From positions 5,828,001 to 5,892,000 of the forward strand of contig NC_016887.1 of assembly GCF_000284035.1 (NCBI RefSeq): a DNA stretch of 64,000 bases, read 5' to 3'. Origin of the DNA: Nocardia cyriacigeorgica GUH-2 (GTDB lineage: Bacteria; Actinomycetota; Actinomycetes; Mycobacteriales; Mycobacteriaceae). The position numbers were made by a program, and so were the translations under genes. Shown one piece after another: positions 45,682 through 54,688 of this stretch; the stretch's first letter is position 1, and every line of letters starts with the position of its first letter. Under the pieces are notes generated by a model. That model did no database searches. It was not told the origin of the DNA and saw only the letters and a program-made list of their open reading frames with translations.

Positions 45682-45983
45682 CGGCCGATCCTATCCACCG
45701 GTGGTAACGGTCCCGCGCGATCGCGCAGCAGCTCGACAGCGCGTCAGCGGGTCGATCGGGTCCGCGCGGACTCGAGCTGCACTTGGACCGGCCGGTCGGC
45801 GTCGACCGAACGAATCCTCGATGACCTGCGTGCCTCCGGCGATCAGGTGCCTTTCCCGCCCGAGCCGGCGCAGTAGAGCGAATCCGCAGGTCAGGCGAGT
45901 TACCACTCCCTGTACATCTACTGTTGCCCCGACTCTTGCCTCGGTGTGGCGGAGTAGCCACCGGGGCGGCTTACCAATCGATC
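45682..45983. other. Intergenic region, 302 bp
   Basis: Nothing is firmly supported. A plus-strand reading that ends at 45876 (ending LDDLRASGDQVPFPPEPAQ) has plausible codon bias over its last 30 codons but no start, and may be a decayed gene end. No ribosome-binding site is visible in front of the ATG at 45984. Confidence 0.35.
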
Positions 45984-47306
45984 ATGCGATGCACAGTCTT
46001 CGGAACCGGGTACCTGGGGGCCACGCACGCCGCGTGTATGGCCGAACTCGGGCATGACGTGATCGGGGTGGATGTCGATCCGGGCAAGGTCGCAAAGCTC
46101 TCGGACGGGGTGGTGCCGTTCTACGAGCCGGGGCTGGAGGAGGTGCTGCGCCGCAATCTGGACGCCGGACGACTGCGCTTCACCACCTCCTACGCCGAGG
46201 CGGCCGCGCACGCCGACGTGCACTTCCTCGGCGTCGGCACGCCACAGAAGAAGGGCGAGTACGCCGCCGACCTGAAATACGTGCACGCCGTGATCGACGC
46301 GCTGGCGCCGATGCTGGAGCGGCCGTCGGTGATCGTCGGCAAGTCGACGGTGCCGGTCGGTACCGCCGCCGAACTCGGTGCCCGTGCCAGGGCTTTGACC
46401 ACCACCGAGGTCGAAGTGGCATGGAATCCGGAGTTTCTGCGTGAGGGCTTCGCGGTGCAGGACACGCTGCGCCCGGACCGGCTGGTGCTCGGGGTGGATC
46501 GCGACCGGGCCGAATCCGCCTGGGTGGAACAACTCTTGCGCGAGATCTACGCCGACCTGATCGACGCCGATATCCCGTTCCTGCTGACCGATCTGGCCAC
46601 CGCAGAGCTGGTGAAGGTGTCGGCCAACGCGTTCCTGGCCACCAAGATCTCGTTCATCAACGCGGTCTCGGAGGTCTGCGAGGCGACCGGCGCCGACGTC
46701 ACCGTGCTGGCCGACGCCCTCGGCTACGACGCCCGCATCGGCCGCCGCTTCCTCAACGCCGGACTCGGCTTCGGCGGCGGATGTCTGCCCAAGGACATCC
46801 GGGCGTTCATGGCCCGCGCGGGTGAACTGGGCGCTGATCACGCGCTGACCTTCCTGCGCGAGGTCGACAACATCAATATGCGCCGCCGCACCAAGATGGT
46901 GGATATGGCGACCAAGGCCTGCGGTGGTTCACTGCTGGGCGCGAACGTGGCGGTCCTCGGCGCGGCCTTCAAACCCGAATCCGACGATGTGCGTGATTCA
47001 CCCGCGCTCAACGTCGCGGGAATGATGCAGCTCCATGGCGCGGTGGTCACCGTGTACGACCCGAAGGCACTGGAGAATTCGCGCCGGGTGTTCCCCACCC
47101 TGAACTACGCCACCTCGGTCGCCGAGGCCTGCGATCGCGCCGACGTGGTGCTGGTGCTGACCGAATGGTCCGAATTCACCGCGCTGCGACCGCACGACCT
47201 GGATCCGGTGGTGCACGGCCGGTCCATCATCGACGGCCGCAACTGTCTCGTACCGGCCACCTGGCGCGATGCCGGATGGGTGTACGCGGGGCTCGGCACA
47301 CCGTAG
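45984..47306 (+). CDS. udgA: UDP-glucose 6-dehydrogenase
   Basis: A 440-residue enzyme that oxidises UDP-glucose twice to UDP-glucuronate using NAD+. The Rossmann motif FGTGYLGATHAACMAELGHD is at the N-terminus, VGKSTVPVGTA in the middle, and the catalytic Cys lies in GFGGGCLPKDIRAFM. It matches M. tuberculosis Rv0322 (udgA) in type and neighbourhood. ATG 45984 is chosen because the Rossmann strand begins at once; no clear ribosome-binding site precedes it, so a leaderless mRNA is possible. UDP-glucuronate feeds envelope polysaccharides. Confidence 0.92.
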   Translation: MRCTVFGTGYLGATHAACMAELGHDVIGVDVDPGKVAKLSDGVVPFYEPGLEEVLRRNLDAGRLRFTTSYAEAAAHADVHFLGVGTPQKKGEYAADLKYVHAVIDALAPMLERPSVIVGKSTVPVGTAAELGARARALTTTEVEVAWNPEFLREGFAVQDTLRPDRLVLGVDRDRAESAWVEQLLREIYADLIDADIPFLLTDLATAELVKVSANAFLATKISFINAVSEVCEATGADVTVLADALGYDARIGRRFLNAGLGFGGGCLPKDIRAFMARAGELGADHALTFLREVDNINMRRRTKMVDMATKACGGSLLGANVAVLGAAFKPESDDVRDSPALNVAGMMQLHGAVVTVYDPKALENSRRVFPTLNYATSVAEACDRADVVLVLTEWSEFTALRPHDLDPVVHGRSIIDGRNCLVPATWRDAGWVYAGLGTP

Positions 47307-47451
47307 AGTTGCCTGTCGAGGCGGGGGCCATCAGGTAAACGGCCAGCACTGCCGCGAACTCCACGGATCTCGGTCGGTAGGGTTCGGGGACGAGCCGCCA
47401 CGAGGAAATTGCGCGAGCTCAGATGTCGTTGAGCGGGAAGATGAGCAGCTG

Positions 47452-48771
47452 ATGGGTGCGGTACTGGGAGTTGCGGTGGGGGCCGGCGCCGTTCGCCTTG
47501 CCCGTCCCCGAACCGGGCACCCGCACGAGCTGCCTGCCCACTCGTTCGACATCCAGACCGTCGCCGTCGGCGAGCAGGACCCGGCCGAACTCGCCGCCCA
47601 GGCTGTCGGGGTGACGCTGGAGGCGTTCACCGACATCGCCGCCACCGCCATCGCCTACCGCACCGACCAGCAGGCCAGGTCGATCCGCGCGGCCATGGCC
47701 CGGCAGCAGATCACCAACTACGAGCTGGTTCCCGAACTCAACGCCATCGTCGAATTCGCCCAGAGCAGCGGCGATACCCGCGGGGCGTCGATGCTGGTGG
47801 TCTACGACCTCGGCAGTTCCGGGTTGTCGGTGAGCATTGTCGACGTGCAGACCAGGCAGGTCCGCCACACCGAACGCACCAGCGATATCAGCGGCGACTA
47901 CATCGATTCGCTGATCCGCGAACAACAGATCGCCTCCGGCCGGATCGCGCACCCGCACGACCCGTCCGGGCTGGCGCAGCTGGACGCGCTGTGCCGGCAG
48001 GCCAAGGAACAGCTGTCCAGCAATACCGCCGTCGCCCTGCCCAGCGAGCAGGGTTTGGTGCTGTTAGCGCAGGAGAACTTCGAAGCACTGATCACTCTCG
48101 CGGTGGAATCCTCGGCGCGGATGACGCGCGAAGTGGTGATGCGATCCGGCCTGCCGGTCAACGGCGTGCTGGTGGTCGGCGGCGGCACCCGGATTCCGCT
48201 GGTCGCGCGGGTTTTGGAATATGCGATGGGCCTGCCGGTGGTGGTGCCGGAGAATCCGGAGACGGTCGCGGCCCGCGGTGCGGCGATGCTGGCTCGGACG
48301 GCGCCCGCGCCACGTCCGGTCGCCGCCGCGCCCAGTCCGGCCCCGGCGCCCGCCTTCACCGACGACGACCTGGCGCCGTCGTGGCTGTCGACCCCCACCG
48401 AACGCCGGCGCGGGCGCCCCGAGATCAGCGGCGCCGTGCTCACGGTGAGCGCGCTGGCCGTAGTGGCCGCGATCGGGCTCGGACTCGGCTACGGACCACA
48501 GGTGCTCGAGCGCGATTCCCATACCAGCGACGGCAATACCGCACCGCTGCCCACCACGCCCTCGCAGGCGAGTGCACCCCATCCGCAGACCGCCGCGCCC
48601 ACCACCACCGAGGCCGAAGAGGCGATCGCCGAACCGCCGCCGCAACGTCAGCGGCCGGAGCAGCCCGCGCCCACGACCGTCGGGCCGAACACCATCGTGG
48701 TGGTGCCCGGCCTGCCGCCGATCATCGTTCCGACGATTCCGCCGCTGTTCCCACCCCCGCCGCCGGGCTGA
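47452..48771 (+). CDS. Third membrane-anchored Hsp70-like protein
   Basis: A 439-residue protein in the style of the 26490 product: an Hsp70-like ATPase (phosphate-2 MLVVYDLGSSGLSVSIVD, linker LDALCRQAKEQLSSNT, adenosine motif VLVVGGGTRIPLVARVLEYA), then one membrane helix (GAVLTVSALAVVAAIGLGLGYG) and a Thr/Pro/Gln-rich tail ending in proline runs. The first lobe is shortened: phosphate-1 is reduced to VLGVAVGAGAVRL, and the usual first 90 residues are compressed. ATG 47452 lacks a strong ribosome-binding site. No adjacent regulator; function unknown. Confidence 0.72.
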   Translation: MGAVLGVAVGAGAVRLARPRTGHPHELPAHSFDIQTVAVGEQDPAELAAQAVGVTLEAFTDIAATAIAYRTDQQARSIRAAMARQQITNYELVPELNAIVEFAQSSGDTRGASMLVVYDLGSSGLSVSIVDVQTRQVRHTERTSDISGDYIDSLIREQQIASGRIAHPHDPSGLAQLDALCRQAKEQLSSNTAVALPSEQGLVLLAQENFEALITLAVESSARMTREVVMRSGLPVNGVLVVGGGTRIPLVARVLEYAMGLPVVVPENPETVAARGAAMLARTAPAPRPVAAAPSPAPAPAFTDDDLAPSWLSTPTERRRGRPEISGAVLTVSALAVVAAIGLGLGYGPQVLERDSHTSDGNTAPLPTTPSQASAPHPQTAAPTTTEAEEAIAEPPPQRQRPEQPAPTTVGPNTIVVVPGLPPIIVPTIPPLFPPPPPG

Positions 48772-48777
48772 TCGGGC

Positions 48778-50052
48778 TCAAACTTTTGCGTGCCGCGGCC
48801 GGTTGCTCACCTGCGGCGCGGATTTCGCCGCACCGAACGGACGCGCCAGCAGCACCGCGATGCCGGTGGTCAGCGGCACCGACAGCGCGAGGGCGATACC
48901 GCCGACCGCCGAGCGCGCGATTTCGATGGCGACCGCGTCACCGACCAGCACATCGCGCATGGAGCGTCCGGCGACGCTGAACAGCAGCAGCAGCGGCAGC
49001 GCACCACCGGCGTAGGCGAGCACGAGCGTGTAGACGGTGCTGGCGATGTGGTCGCGGCCCACGCGCATCGCCGCGGCGAAGATCTCGCGGCGCGAGGCCC
49101 CCTCATCGAGCGCGGCCAGCTCGAACGCGGCCGAGGCCTGGGTGATGGTGACGTCGTTGAGCACACCGAGCGAGCCGATGATGAACCCGGCCAGCAGCAG
49201 CCCCGTGATGCTGACGTGCTCGAGGTAGGTGGCGACGTTGGTGTTCTGTTCCTCCGAGAGCCCGGTCAGGTCGGTGACGCCGATGGCGATCCAGGACAGC
49301 ACCGCCGCCAGCACCATCGACGTCAGCGTGCCCAGTAGCGCCGAACTGGTTCGCAGGTTCACCCCGTGCGCGAGATAGAGCACCGCGTACAGGATCAGCG
49401 ACCCCGCGACCAGCGCGACCGGAATCGCGGGTTTGCCGTCCAGCAGCGCGGGCAGCATGAACACCACCAGCACACCGAACGCGAACCCGAGCCCGAGCAG
49501 CGCCCGCAGCCCGCGCCAGCGCGCGACGGCGATGATCACCACGACGAACGCCAGCGCGATCAGCGTCAATGGCAGTCCGCGGGCGTAATCGTCGAACGAA
49601 TACAGCGGTGTCCCGTCCGGCGCCGTCTGCCGCACGATCCGAATACTGTCCCCCGCCTTCAACTCCGGTTGCCCCGGCCCCGGCGCGATCTCCAGCAACG
49701 TGTGGTTGCCCTCGTGCGGCCCGGATTCGATGGCGATCAGACTGCGCTGACAGGTGTAGGCATTGGTGGCGGGCGGATCCGGCTTATCGGCGAACACCTT
49801 CCCCAGCGACGGACTGCCACAGGCCCCCATGTCCTGCAACACCACCGTCCCCGCCTCGGTCTCGACCGCCCCACCCCCCGCGTTCTGCATCGGCAGCGGA
49901 ATATCCACCTGCTGCTCACTGGGCCACAACGCGATAGTGGCGATCACCACGACAACCCCGATGGCCGCAAGTAACCCGACAACAACCCGCGCCGCGGTAG
50001 CCCCGATAGCAATCGGCCCGGAGTGATCGTGATGGTGATGGTGGTCGCTCAC
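48778..50052 (-). CDS. YibE/F-like polytopic membrane protein with His-rich N-terminus
   Basis: A 424-residue protein. The first ten residues contain HHHHHDH, a possible metal site, before a helix (TAARVVVGLLAAIGVVVV). A periplasmic-type domain of about 100 residues follows, then seven to eight membrane helices with the YibE/F motif LGVLNDVTITQASAAFEL and GRDHIASTVYTLVLAYAGGALP. The family is widespread and unassigned; a transport role is often guessed. Convergent with the Hsp70-like gene, stops 6 bp apart. Confidence 0.8.
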   Translation of the reverse strand: MSDHHHHHDHSGPIAIGATAARVVVGLLAAIGVVVVIATIALWPSEQQVDIPLPMQNAGGGAVETEAGTVVLQDMGACGSPSLGKVFADKPDPPATNAYTCQRSLIAIESGPHEGNHTLLEIAPGPGQPELKAGDSIRIVRQTAPDGTPLYSFDDYARGLPLTLIALAFVVVIIAVARWRGLRALLGLGFAFGVLVVFMLPALLDGKPAIPVALVAGSLILYAVLYLAHGVNLRTSSALLGTLTSMVLAAVLSWIAIGVTDLTGLSEEQNTNVATYLEHVSITGLLLAGFIIGSLGVLNDVTITQASAAFELAALDEGASRREIFAAAMRVGRDHIASTVYTLVLAYAGGALPLLLLFSVAGRSMRDVLVGDAVAIEIARSAVGGIALALSVPLTTGIAVLLARPFGAAKSAPQVSNRPRHAKV

Positions 50053-50509
50053 GCGCCGAGCTTAATGGACGTGATTTTCAAGAGCAGCGCAAGCCGACCA
50101 AAATGCCCAGCTGGTCTTTTCACCAACCGCACCAACTGATCTCGCAAGATCCGGGTAACTCACCGGGAACGGGCTAACACGCCCATATGCACAACCCCCA
50201 CTCGCCAACGCAAAGAACCCCGCGCCTAAGTCTGGCTAAAAATCCCGGAGAGGCGGGAGAGCCGGCGGAGAGCAGGGGGATGTCTCCGCCGGCCGCAGGG
50301 TGGCGCCCAGGGGGGTAGGCAGCCTGACCCACGAGGTCGGATTGCCCAGGGGGGGTAGACAACCCGACCGGGCGCTCGAAAGCGCCGATGCCCACTGTAC
50401 ACAAAAGAACTTGTTTTGCGCTAGTAAGTCTCCAAAAACCCCTATTACCCGGACACGAGGTCTGTTTTGACCCCCGGGAACCAGGGGCATGCCCGGTTGC
50501 GGTCGGCGG
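50053..50509. other. Structured non-coding region of 457 bp
   Basis: Between YibE/F and the aminotransferase. It contains the G-run pairs and hairpins of the 6C-like RNA (listed separately) and a low-GC stretch at 50390-50450 that could hold its promoter on the minus strand, with a TACAGT-like -10 near 50392-50398. No coding frame is supported. Confidence 0.6.
50236..50390 (-). ncRNA. 6C-type small RNA (C-rich loop hairpins)
   Basis: On the minus strand two hairpins carry C-rich loops. The first (about 50337-50374) pairs GGTCGGGTTGTC with a complement ending CCGACC around TACCCCCCC. The second (about 50297-50331) has TACCCCCC in its loop, closed by GCC/GGC, GGC/GCC and GGGT/ACCC helices. A third stem (50261-50293, GCCGGCGGAGA / TCTCCGCCGGC, loop with CCCCC) follows and may terminate it. 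Paired stem-loops with six or more loop cytosines define the actinobacterial 6C RNA family, implicated in cell-cycle and secretion control in mycobacteria. Ends are estimates. Confidence 0.7.
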
Positions 50510-51754
50510 CTACTGCCGGTAGCTGGACAGGAAGTTGCCGAAGCGTTCGATCGCGACGGCCAGGTCACGGGCCCATGGCAGGGTGACGATGCGCAGGTGG
50601 TCGTGGTTGGGCCAGTTGAAGCCGGTGCCCTGCACCATCAGGATCTTCTCCTGCAACAGCAGATCGAGGATGAGCTTGGCGTCGTCGTAGATCTCGTAGA
50701 CGTTCGGGTCCAGCCGGGGGAAGGCGTAGAGCGCACCCTTGGGCTTGACGCAGGAGACGCCGGGGATCATGTTCAGCCGCTCCCAGGCCACATCGCGCTG
50801 TTCCAGCAGCCTGCCGCCGGGCAGGATCAGGTCCTCGATGCTCTGGTGTCCGCCGAGGGCCACCTGGATGGCGTGCTGAGCGGGCACGTTCGGGCACAAC
50901 CGCGACGAGGCCAGCAGGTCGATGCCCTCGATGAAGCCGGCCGCGTGCTCCTTCGGGCCGGTGATCGCCAGCCAGCCAGATCGGTAGCCCGCCACCCGGT
51001 AGGCCTTGGACAGACCGTTGAAGGTGAGGCAGAGCAGATCGGGGGCGAGGGTCGCCAGCGAAATGTGCTTGGCGTCGTCGTAGAGGATCTTGTCGTAGAT
51101 CTCATCGGCCAGCAGCAACAGCTGATGTTTGCGCGCCAGGTCGACCAGTTGCTGCAACACCTCGGCCGAGTACACCGCGCCGGTGGGGTTGTTCGGGTTG
51201 ATCACCAGCAGCGCCTTGGTCTTGTCGGTGATCTTCGACTCGATGTCGGCGATATCGGGCTGCCAGCCGTTGGACTCGTCGCACAGGTAATGCACCGGCG
51301 TGCCGCCCGCCAGGCTGGTCATCGCGGTCCACAGCGGATAGTCCGGGGCGGGGATGAGCACCTCGTCACCGTTGTTGAGCAGCGCCTGCATGGTGATGGT
51401 GATCAGCTCGGAAACACCGTTGCCCAGGTAGACGCTGTCCACGTCGAGTTCCGGGAAGCCGGGCACCAGCTCGTACCGGGTGACGATGGCGCGCCGGGCC
51501 GACAGGATGCCCTTCGATTCGGAGTAACCCTGGGCATACGGCAGCGCCGCGATGATGTCGCGCATGATCACATCGGGGGCCTCGAACCCGAACGGCGCCG
51601 GGTTGCCGATATTGAGCTTGAGGATGCGATGCCCCTCGGCCTCCAGCCGTGCCGCATGCGCGAGTACCGGTCCACGAATCTCGTAGACGACGTCCTGCAA
51701 CTTGGTGGATTGTTCCAGCACACGCGGCGGGCGATGATGATGACCAGTGCTCAC
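50510..51754 (-). CDS. PLP-dependent aminotransferase (AspC/AlaA-like, class I)
   Basis: A 414-residue fold type I aminotransferase. The PLP lysine lies in FNGLSKAYRVAGYRSGW, the pyrophosphate-type Asn in VINPNNPTGAVYS, and the tail binding Arg in HLRIVTLPW. It matches M. tuberculosis Rv0337c, annotated AspC and shown in related actinobacteria to act as alanine aminotransferase (AlaA). GTG 51754 (MSTGHHHRPPRVLEQS) gives the expected length; GGAG precedes it. It is cytosolic and transfers amino groups between glutamate and pyruvate or oxaloacetate; the exact pair is unproven here. Confidence 0.9.
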   Translation of the reverse strand: MSTGHHHRPPRVLEQSTKLQDVVYEIRGPVLAHAARLEAEGHRILKLNIGNPAPFGFEAPDVIMRDIIAALPYAQGYSESKGILSARRAIVTRYELVPGFPELDVDSVYLGNGVSELITITMQALLNNGDEVLIPAPDYPLWTAMTSLAGGTPVHYLCDESNGWQPDIADIESKITDKTKALLVINPNNPTGAVYSAEVLQQLVDLARKHQLLLLADEIYDKILYDDAKHISLATLAPDLLCLTFNGLSKAYRVAGYRSGWLAITGPKEHAAGFIEGIDLLASSRLCPNVPAQHAIQVALGGHQSIEDLILPGGRLLEQRDVAWERLNMIPGVSCVKPKGALYAFPRLDPNVYEIYDDAKLILDLLLQEKILMVQGTGFNWPNHDHLRIVTLPWARDLAVAIERFGNFLSSYRQ

Positions 51755-51849
51755 CGCTCCATGGTGCCATCCTCGGTATTCGCATCTCCGGCTCCCCGCC
51801 CCGTCATCCCGTAGGGTGACCGGCGTAACTGCGGGTGGAGGAGACCGGT

Positions 51850-52581
51850 GTGGACAGCGGAAACGGTGGGGCGGGCGGGCCGGATCAGCCGGGCGGGCCG
51901 AGCGAACCAGGCTGGACAGGCGGGCCGGGCCGACCTGCCGAATCAGGTGGACCGAGCGGGCAAGGCGGGCCGATGCATCCCGGCGCGCCGATGCCGTACC
52001 CCGGCCTCGCGGGGCTGCAGCCGCCCCCACCTCCTGGGCCCGGCCGTCGCCGAATCGCCCTGATCAGCGCCGCGGCGGTCGCGGCCGTGCTGGTGATCGG
52101 CGGTGCGGGAGTGGCGATCGGTGTCGCGATCGGCGACTCATCCGGTGCCGAGCAAGCCCAGCCGACGCAAGCCCAGCCGACGCAGACCGAGCGGCGGTCG
52201 CAGGATTCGCGAGCGGCGGCACAGCGGGCGGCGTGCGATTTCGCTGCCCTGACGTCCACCTACGACTATCGCGATCTGGATTCCTACCAGCGGGCCATCG
52301 ACGCCGGCTCGACCGGTAGGTATAAAACCGACTTCGCCAGCGGCTTCCCCAATGTGCGCGAGTTCATCGTCCTGACCGAGATGTCGTCGACCAGCGATGA
52401 CGTCCAGTGCACTTATCAATCCGGCGACGACAAGCGCGCCGAGGTGAACGTTCAATCCACGCACACCGTGACGAAAGCCTTCGAGCCTCCCCAGACAGTG
52501 CGTCAGGAATTCACGGTGACGATGGAACAGGTCGACGGGCGATGGCTGTGCGCCGCGATGGAGCCCACCCAGCCGAAGTAG
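51850..52581 (+). CDS. Mce-associated-like membrane-anchored protein
   Basis: A 243-residue protein. A Gly/Pro-rich cytoplasmic segment (1-70) precedes one membrane helix (ALISAAAVAAVLVIGGAGVAI). The outside domain (about 150 residues) starts with QRAACDFAALTSTYDYRDL and ends REFTVTMEQ-like (VRQEFTVTMEQVDGRWLCAA), the NTF2-like layout of Mce-associated membrane proteins. No mce genes are nearby, so the label describes the fold only. GTG 51850 has GGAGGAG 6 bases upstream; GTG 51835 is in frame. Confidence 0.65.
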   Translation: MDSGNGGAGGPDQPGGPSEPGWTGGPGRPAESGGPSGQGGPMHPGAPMPYPGLAGLQPPPPPGPGRRRIALISAAAVAAVLVIGGAGVAIGVAIGDSSGAEQAQPTQAQPTQTERRSQDSRAAAQRAACDFAALTSTYDYRDLDSYQRAIDAGSTGRYKTDFASGFPNVREFIVLTEMSSTSDDVQCTYQSGDDKRAEVNVQSTHTVTKAFEPPQTVRQEFTVTMEQVDGRWLCAAMEPTQPK

Positions 52582-52587
52582 CAGCGC

Positions 52588-53964
52588 TCACCCCGGAGAA
52601 CCCGCCGCGAGCCCGTTAGCCGCGGTCGTGCCGCAGAACTCCTCGATGCGCTCGTCGAGCGCGACGGCCTCGGTGGCGCCGTCGAAGGCGGGGGCGGCGA
52701 GACGGCGCCGGACGCCGGTCAGCCGTTCCTCGAGCTGGGCGATGCGTTTGTCCTCGGCCAAGCCGAGCACCGGGTGCAGGGCCTCGGTGGCGCCGTCGAG
52801 GCTGCCGTTGATCAGGTGCGCGGCCGCCGAATCCACCCGTGCCAAAGCCTCGGCGCCATAGGAGCGCTGCCAGGCGGGGCCGGTGGAATACAGCGCGATC
52901 GCCTGCTCGGTGGCGACCAGCGCGGGCTCGGCCAGGCCGAGATGGATGTAGGTGGCGCCGGCGTAGTACTGCGCCTTGGCGTCCGGGAAACCGAACACAC
53001 CGCCGATGCCGTCGTGCAGCGTGTCCGAACCCGAGCCGCCGCGGGCGTCGCTGGCGGCGCGCAGGCAGCGCTCGGTATCGGCGGCGCTGCCGATCTTGGA
53101 CCAGATCCGGGCCTCGATATTGCTCAACCGCACCCGTGCCGTGGCCGAATCGGCGAATTCCAGTCCGCTCTGGGCCAGTTCGACCGCCCGGCGCGGGCGC
53201 TCGGACCAGTACTCGATCAGCGCGTGCATGCCGCGGGTCCAGGCCCGTAAACCGTTGTGCCCGCATAATTCGGCATAAGCGCGGGCGGCGCGGATCTGTT
53301 CGGCGGCGGCATCGTAATGGCCGAGGTCGGTGCTGGCATTGGCGAGCAACCCGGACAAGCTACCCGCGAGCAGATACAGATGGCTGGTATCGGCGGGACG
53401 CTGCTGACCCTCCAGCAACCGGTACACCCGCCGCCGCACCCGCAGCATCTCCACCATCATCGGGACCGGCGGAATATGCACGTAGTCGTTGGCGATTCGG
53501 GTGACATCGGCGTCGAGCTGTTCCAACGTCATCGCGCCGATATTGGTGCTCTCGGCCCGGCTCGCGTGTTCACTGGCCTCGTGGGCAGCCGCCATTATCA
53601 GATCCCTCTCCGAAATCGCTGCTAACGCATCGCCTCTCACCGCGCCGGCGTCTATGAGGTCCAAGAGTTCCGCGTCGCTGGAATAACTGCTGTGCGCCGA
53701 GTCGCCGGCTCGCGCGTCGAATCGCGGTGTGGCGGGCTGACTGATCAGCTCCGCGAACCGTGCCCGCACCACATCGTCGGACCTGGCCAGGGAGGTATCC
53801 AGCGCGGCCTGATTCACCGGCCGCGGATGGACCCGGCTACCGCCCGCCTCCCATTTGGATACCAGGCGCTGGTGCACCCCCAAATGGGCGGCAAACTCCC
53901 GGATACTCATCCGCATGGCGTCGCGCAGCGCCCGGGTCTCCTTCCCTGACCACTGCCGGACCAC
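52588..53964 (-). CDS. XRE-family regulator with TPR-like helical domain
   Basis: A 458-residue regulator. An N-terminal helix-turn-helix (LRDAMRMSIREFAAHLGVHQ, RLVSKWEAGG) is followed by a long helical region with TPR character (GHYDAAAEQIRAARAYAEL, RAVELAQSGLEFADSA, AEPALVATEQAIALYS). This is the Streptomyces/Nocardia type of XRE regulator with a large sensor domain. The GTG at 53964 has AAGGGAAG upstream. It is divergent from the 54179 gene, its probable target, in a 214-bp shared promoter. Confidence 0.75.
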   Translation of the reverse strand: MVRQWSGKETRALRDAMRMSIREFAAHLGVHQRLVSKWEAGGSRVHPRPVNQAALDTSLARSDDVVRARFAELISQPATPRFDARAGDSAHSSYSSDAELLDLIDAGAVRGDALAAISERDLIMAAAHEASEHASRAESTNIGAMTLEQLDADVTRIANDYVHIPPVPMMVEMLRVRRRVYRLLEGQQRPADTSHLYLLAGSLSGLLANASTDLGHYDAAAEQIRAARAYAELCGHNGLRAWTRGMHALIEYWSERPRRAVELAQSGLEFADSATARVRLSNIEARIWSKIGSAADTERCLRAASDARGGSGSDTLHDGIGGVFGFPDAKAQYYAGATYIHLGLAEPALVATEQAIALYSTGPAWQRSYGAEALARVDSAAAHLINGSLDGATEALHPVLGLAEDKRIAQLEERLTGVRRRLAAPAFDGATEAVALDERIEEFCGTTAANGLAAGSPG

Positions 53965-54178
53965 GTTGTCTTCCCTTCGAACGAAACGTCCTCCACAGGT
54001 TACGAGCAAATTGTGAGCGCTGCCACATGGCTTTTCGGTTCCGAATAACTGGCAGCGCAAGGGCAGTGGAACGCCGGCGTGTAGGCGCTTGTGGCACGCC
54101 GGGGATTACCGCGAGCCTGGAATCGGTGGCGAATCCGACTCCGACCGGCCCGGCGTCAGCGGGCCAGGGGGCTACGCG

Positions 54179-54628
54179 ATGAACGTGGAAAAACTGAGGA
54201 CGATCGATGATTGGGCGGCGTTCTACCGGCACGAATTCGGGCTGGTGGTCACCGAACGCGGCGGGTTCGTCATGCTACCGATCACCGCACGGGCCTGCGT
54301 GATTCATCTACCCACCTGGCGAGCCGAAAAGGTTCGCGCCGCGCTGGGACAGCAGGGTGTGCGAGTTCCCATGCTGGCCAGGCAGATCCGCTGGAGTTTC
54401 CTGGCCGCCCCCGACAGCAGGCCGGGCGCGCAGATCATGGAGGTGCTCAACCGCCTCGACATCGGTATTCCGGCGGTCGGCAGCGCGGTCATGCTGCCCA
54501 CCGGTCTCGGGCGCTGGACCCGCGAAGGCTGTCACTGGGTCGAACCACCCGAACGCGGCAAGCCGCTGCCACCGTTGTCGACGATTGTCACCACCGCCCT
54601 CGCGGTCGGTTCGGATCGGTCGGCCTGA
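54179..54628 (+). CDS. Conserved hypothetical protein paired with the XRE regulator
   Basis: A 149-residue protein with no signal or membrane segment. Segments such as DDWAAFYRHEFGLVV, LPITARACVIHLPT and VGSAVMLPTGLGRW resemble the small N-terminal part of bifunctional primase/polymerase-type Nocardia proteins, but no catalytic motif is present. It starts 214 bp from the divergent regulator, a pairing common for XRE-controlled small proteins in actinomycetes. Function unknown. A hairpin terminator follows 10 bp after the stop. Confidence 0.6.
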   Translation: MNVEKLRTIDDWAAFYRHEFGLVVTERGGFVMLPITARACVIHLPTWRAEKVRAALGQQGVRVPMLARQIRWSFLAAPDSRPGAQIMEVLNRLDIGIPAVGSAVMLPTGLGRWTREGCHWVEPPERGKPLPPLSTIVTTALAVGSDRSA

Positions 54629-54637
54629 TCCGGCCGC

Positions 54638-54683
54638 GCCCGGCCCGCGCGCATAGACGAGGAAGCTGTGCGCCGGGCCGGGC
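54638..54683. terminator. Bidirectional hairpin between convergent genes
   Basis: GCCCGGCCCG (54638-54647) pairs with CGGGCCGGGC (54674-54683), extended by GCGC-rich bases inside. It lies between the stops at 54628 and 54689. Confidence 0.6.
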
Positions 54684-54688
54684 GGGGG

